From contig JALRKU010000028.1 of the NCBI GenBank assembly GCA_023254755.1, positions 1 to 6,785 of the forward strand: 6,785 bases of DNA. Reading direction: 5' to 3'. Shown here one piece after another: positions 6,305 to 6,785 of the stretch. The position numbers and the translations under genes are program-made. Every line of letters starts with the position of its first letter. Position 1 is the first letter of the stretch. Below the pieces are notes generated by a model. That model did no database searches. It saw nothing but the letters and a program-made list of their open reading frames with translations, and was not told the DNA's origin. The stretch is from Aeromicrobium sp. Its GTDB lineage: Bacteria > Actinomycetota > Actinomycetes > Propionibacteriales > Nocardioidaceae.

Positions 6305-6323
6305 GGCCGGACCCGTTCCGGCC
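6305..6323 (+). other. Perfect 7-bp GC hairpin in the rne upstream region
   Basis: GGCCGGA (6305-6311) and TCCGGCC (6317-6323) are exact inverted copies around the 5-nt loop CCCGT. There is no T-run after it, so it is not an intrinsic terminator. It would form about 14 nt into the proposed rne leader. GC-rich DNA makes such stems fairly easily, so function is inference. Confidence 0.5.
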
Positions 6324-6345
6324 CGGTGGGCGGACCGCGAGGCCC

Positions 6346-6373
6346 CCGACCGCGACGCTTCCGAGCGCGACGC
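6346..6373. repeat. Short direct repeat, period 15 bp
   Basis: CCGACCGCGACGC (6346-6358) and CCGAGCGCGACGC (6361-6373) agree at 12 of 13 positions, with TT between them. The purpose is unknown; it may be a chance result of base composition. Confidence 0.45.
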
Positions 6374-6406
6374 AATCCGTCGCCGAGGGAGTCGACCGCG
6401 GCAGGG

Positions 6407-6432
6407 GTGGCGAGAAGCCAGTGACACGCCAC
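6407..6432 (+). other. Inverted repeat GTGGCG / CGCCAC
   Basis: Perfect 6-base arms at 6407-6412 and 6427-6432 enclose a 14-nt, relatively A-rich loop. It could be a second stem in the rne leader. With this base composition, chance is a real alternative. Confidence 0.3.
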
Positions 6433-6524
6433 GTGCGTCGCCCCGCACCAGACTTGAGGTCCGACTCCCCGGAGCAGGGCCGATGACGTACCGACCGACG
6501 AGCCCTCGCGTTCGCCGATCGGTG

Positions 6525-6530
6525 AAGGAG
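6525..6530 (+). promoter_or_regulatory. Ribosome binding site of rne
   Basis: AAGGAG ends 5 nt before ATG 6536. It is one of the clearest ribosome binding sites in the window and fixes the start of the last gene. Confidence 0.75.
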
Positions 6531-6535
6531 AGCAC

Positions 6536-6785
6536 ATGCTCGACCCGAACGATCCCAGCACCACGGACACCGCCGCGACCGCGGACGACGCCACGGAGGA
6601 CGGCGCTCAGTCGAGCGCCCCGACGGTGACGACCACCTCGCGTCCGCGTGCCGCGGGCCGCCCTGCCGGTCCACCCGCCGCCCTCGCCTTCCAGGCTCCG
6701 CCGACCGATCTCGCCCCAGCGCTGCCGCGCGACGCCGACGACGAGGACGACGACGAGTCGTCCGACCAAGCCGGGCGCGGCCGGT
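6536..6785 (+). CDS. rne: RNase E/G family ribonuclease, N-terminal part only
   Basis: Only the first 83 residues are in the window, and the frame is open to the right edge. They are a disordered, Ala/Thr/Pro/Asp-rich extension with RPAGPP at 42-47, AFQAPP at 51-56 and an acidic run at 66-77 (DADDEDDDESSD). Actinobacterial RNase E proteins begin with this kind of extension, including the RPAGPP and FQAP-like motifs, ahead of the S1 and catalytic domains, which are not visible here. The position close to ndk supports the call, since ndk and rne are neighbours in Mycobacterium tuberculosis. The enzyme would start mRNA decay and process rRNA and tRNA. The strong AAGGAG site supports ATG 6536. 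With no catalytic residues seen, another low-complexity protein cannot be excluded. Confidence 0.72.
   Translation, partial: MLDPNDPSTTDTAATADDATEDGAQSSAPTVTTTSRPRAAGRPAGPPAALAFQAPPTDLAPALPRDADDEDDDESSDQAGRGR

Larger units (their letters stand above)
6213..6535. other. Divergent spacer between the MFS gene and rne
   Basis: This 323-bp stretch holds no gene that I can support. It must contain the promoters of the MFS unit (minus strand) and probably of rne (plus strand). It holds a possible extended -10 promoter, a perfect 7-bp hairpin, a near-repeat of 13 bp, a 6-bp stem at 6407-6412/6427-6432, and a 10-bp direct repeat GATGACGTAC at 6295-6304 and 6482-6491. I found no convincing promoter for the MFS gene. 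If rne starts from the 6276-6284 promoter, most of this spacer is its 5' leader. Confidence 0.6.

Noticed and set aside
6483..6629. Small plus-strand frame starting ATG-ACG-TAC just before rne
   Set aside because: It overlaps the start of rne in another frame, lacks a ribosome binding site, and has GC-driven Arg/Pro-rich content.
6213..6674. N-terminal extension of the MFS protein up to ATG 6674
   Set aside because: The extra 154 residues are low-complexity, overlap the rne start on the other strand, and are not found in this transporter family.

Overview
The window is about 70% GC, uses GTG as well as ATG starts, and packs its genes closely. It looks like chromosomal DNA of a high-GC actinobacterium. 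The protein matches fit the Nocardioides/Aeromicrobium (Nocardioidaceae) type best, but that placement is an inference. I see no insertion sequence, phage gene, CRISPR array, tRNA or rRNA.

Left part (1-3794, minus strand): a sugar-uptake operon read right to left. It holds a cytoplasmic GH13 alpha-glucosidase (2118-3794), an LpqY-like lipoprotein substrate-binding protein (722-2038), and the first 241 residues of a SugA-like ABC permease that runs off the left edge. The binding protein and permease overlap by four bases (GTGA). Both resemble mycobacterial LpqY and SugA, a trehalose importer, so the likely job is uptake of trehalose or a related alpha-glucoside followed by hydrolysis to glucose inside the cell. 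The second permease, the ATPase and any regulator would lie outside the window. A 10-bp dyad and a promoter-like sequence sit between the glucosidase and binding-protein genes.

Middle (3795-4341): a 139-bp divergent promoter region with a 14-bp tandem repeat (2.5 copies) and a perfect 5+3+5 palindrome separates the sugar operon from ndk (nucleoside diphosphate kinase, plus strand). ndk has no ribosome binding site, and its -10 box lies 7 nt before the ATG, so its mRNA is probably leaderless.

Right part (4348-6785): converging on ndk with a 6-bp gap is a minus-strand two-gene unit, a CynX/NimT-type MFS transporter (4971-6212) coupled by a GTGA overlap to an unrecognised 208-aa protein with two apparently duplicated halves (4348-4974). 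A 323-bp divergent spacer with a possible extended -10 promoter, hairpins and short repeats then leads to the disordered N-terminus of an RNase E/G gene (6536 to the right edge). ndk and rne are close neighbours in many actinobacteria. Here the MFS/208-aa unit lies between them in the opposite orientation.

I found no clearly new multi-gene system. The points most worth following are the regulatory DNA (the intercistronic dyad, the tandem repeat, the leaderless ndk and the rne leader) and the duplicated 208-aa protein coupled to the transporter.
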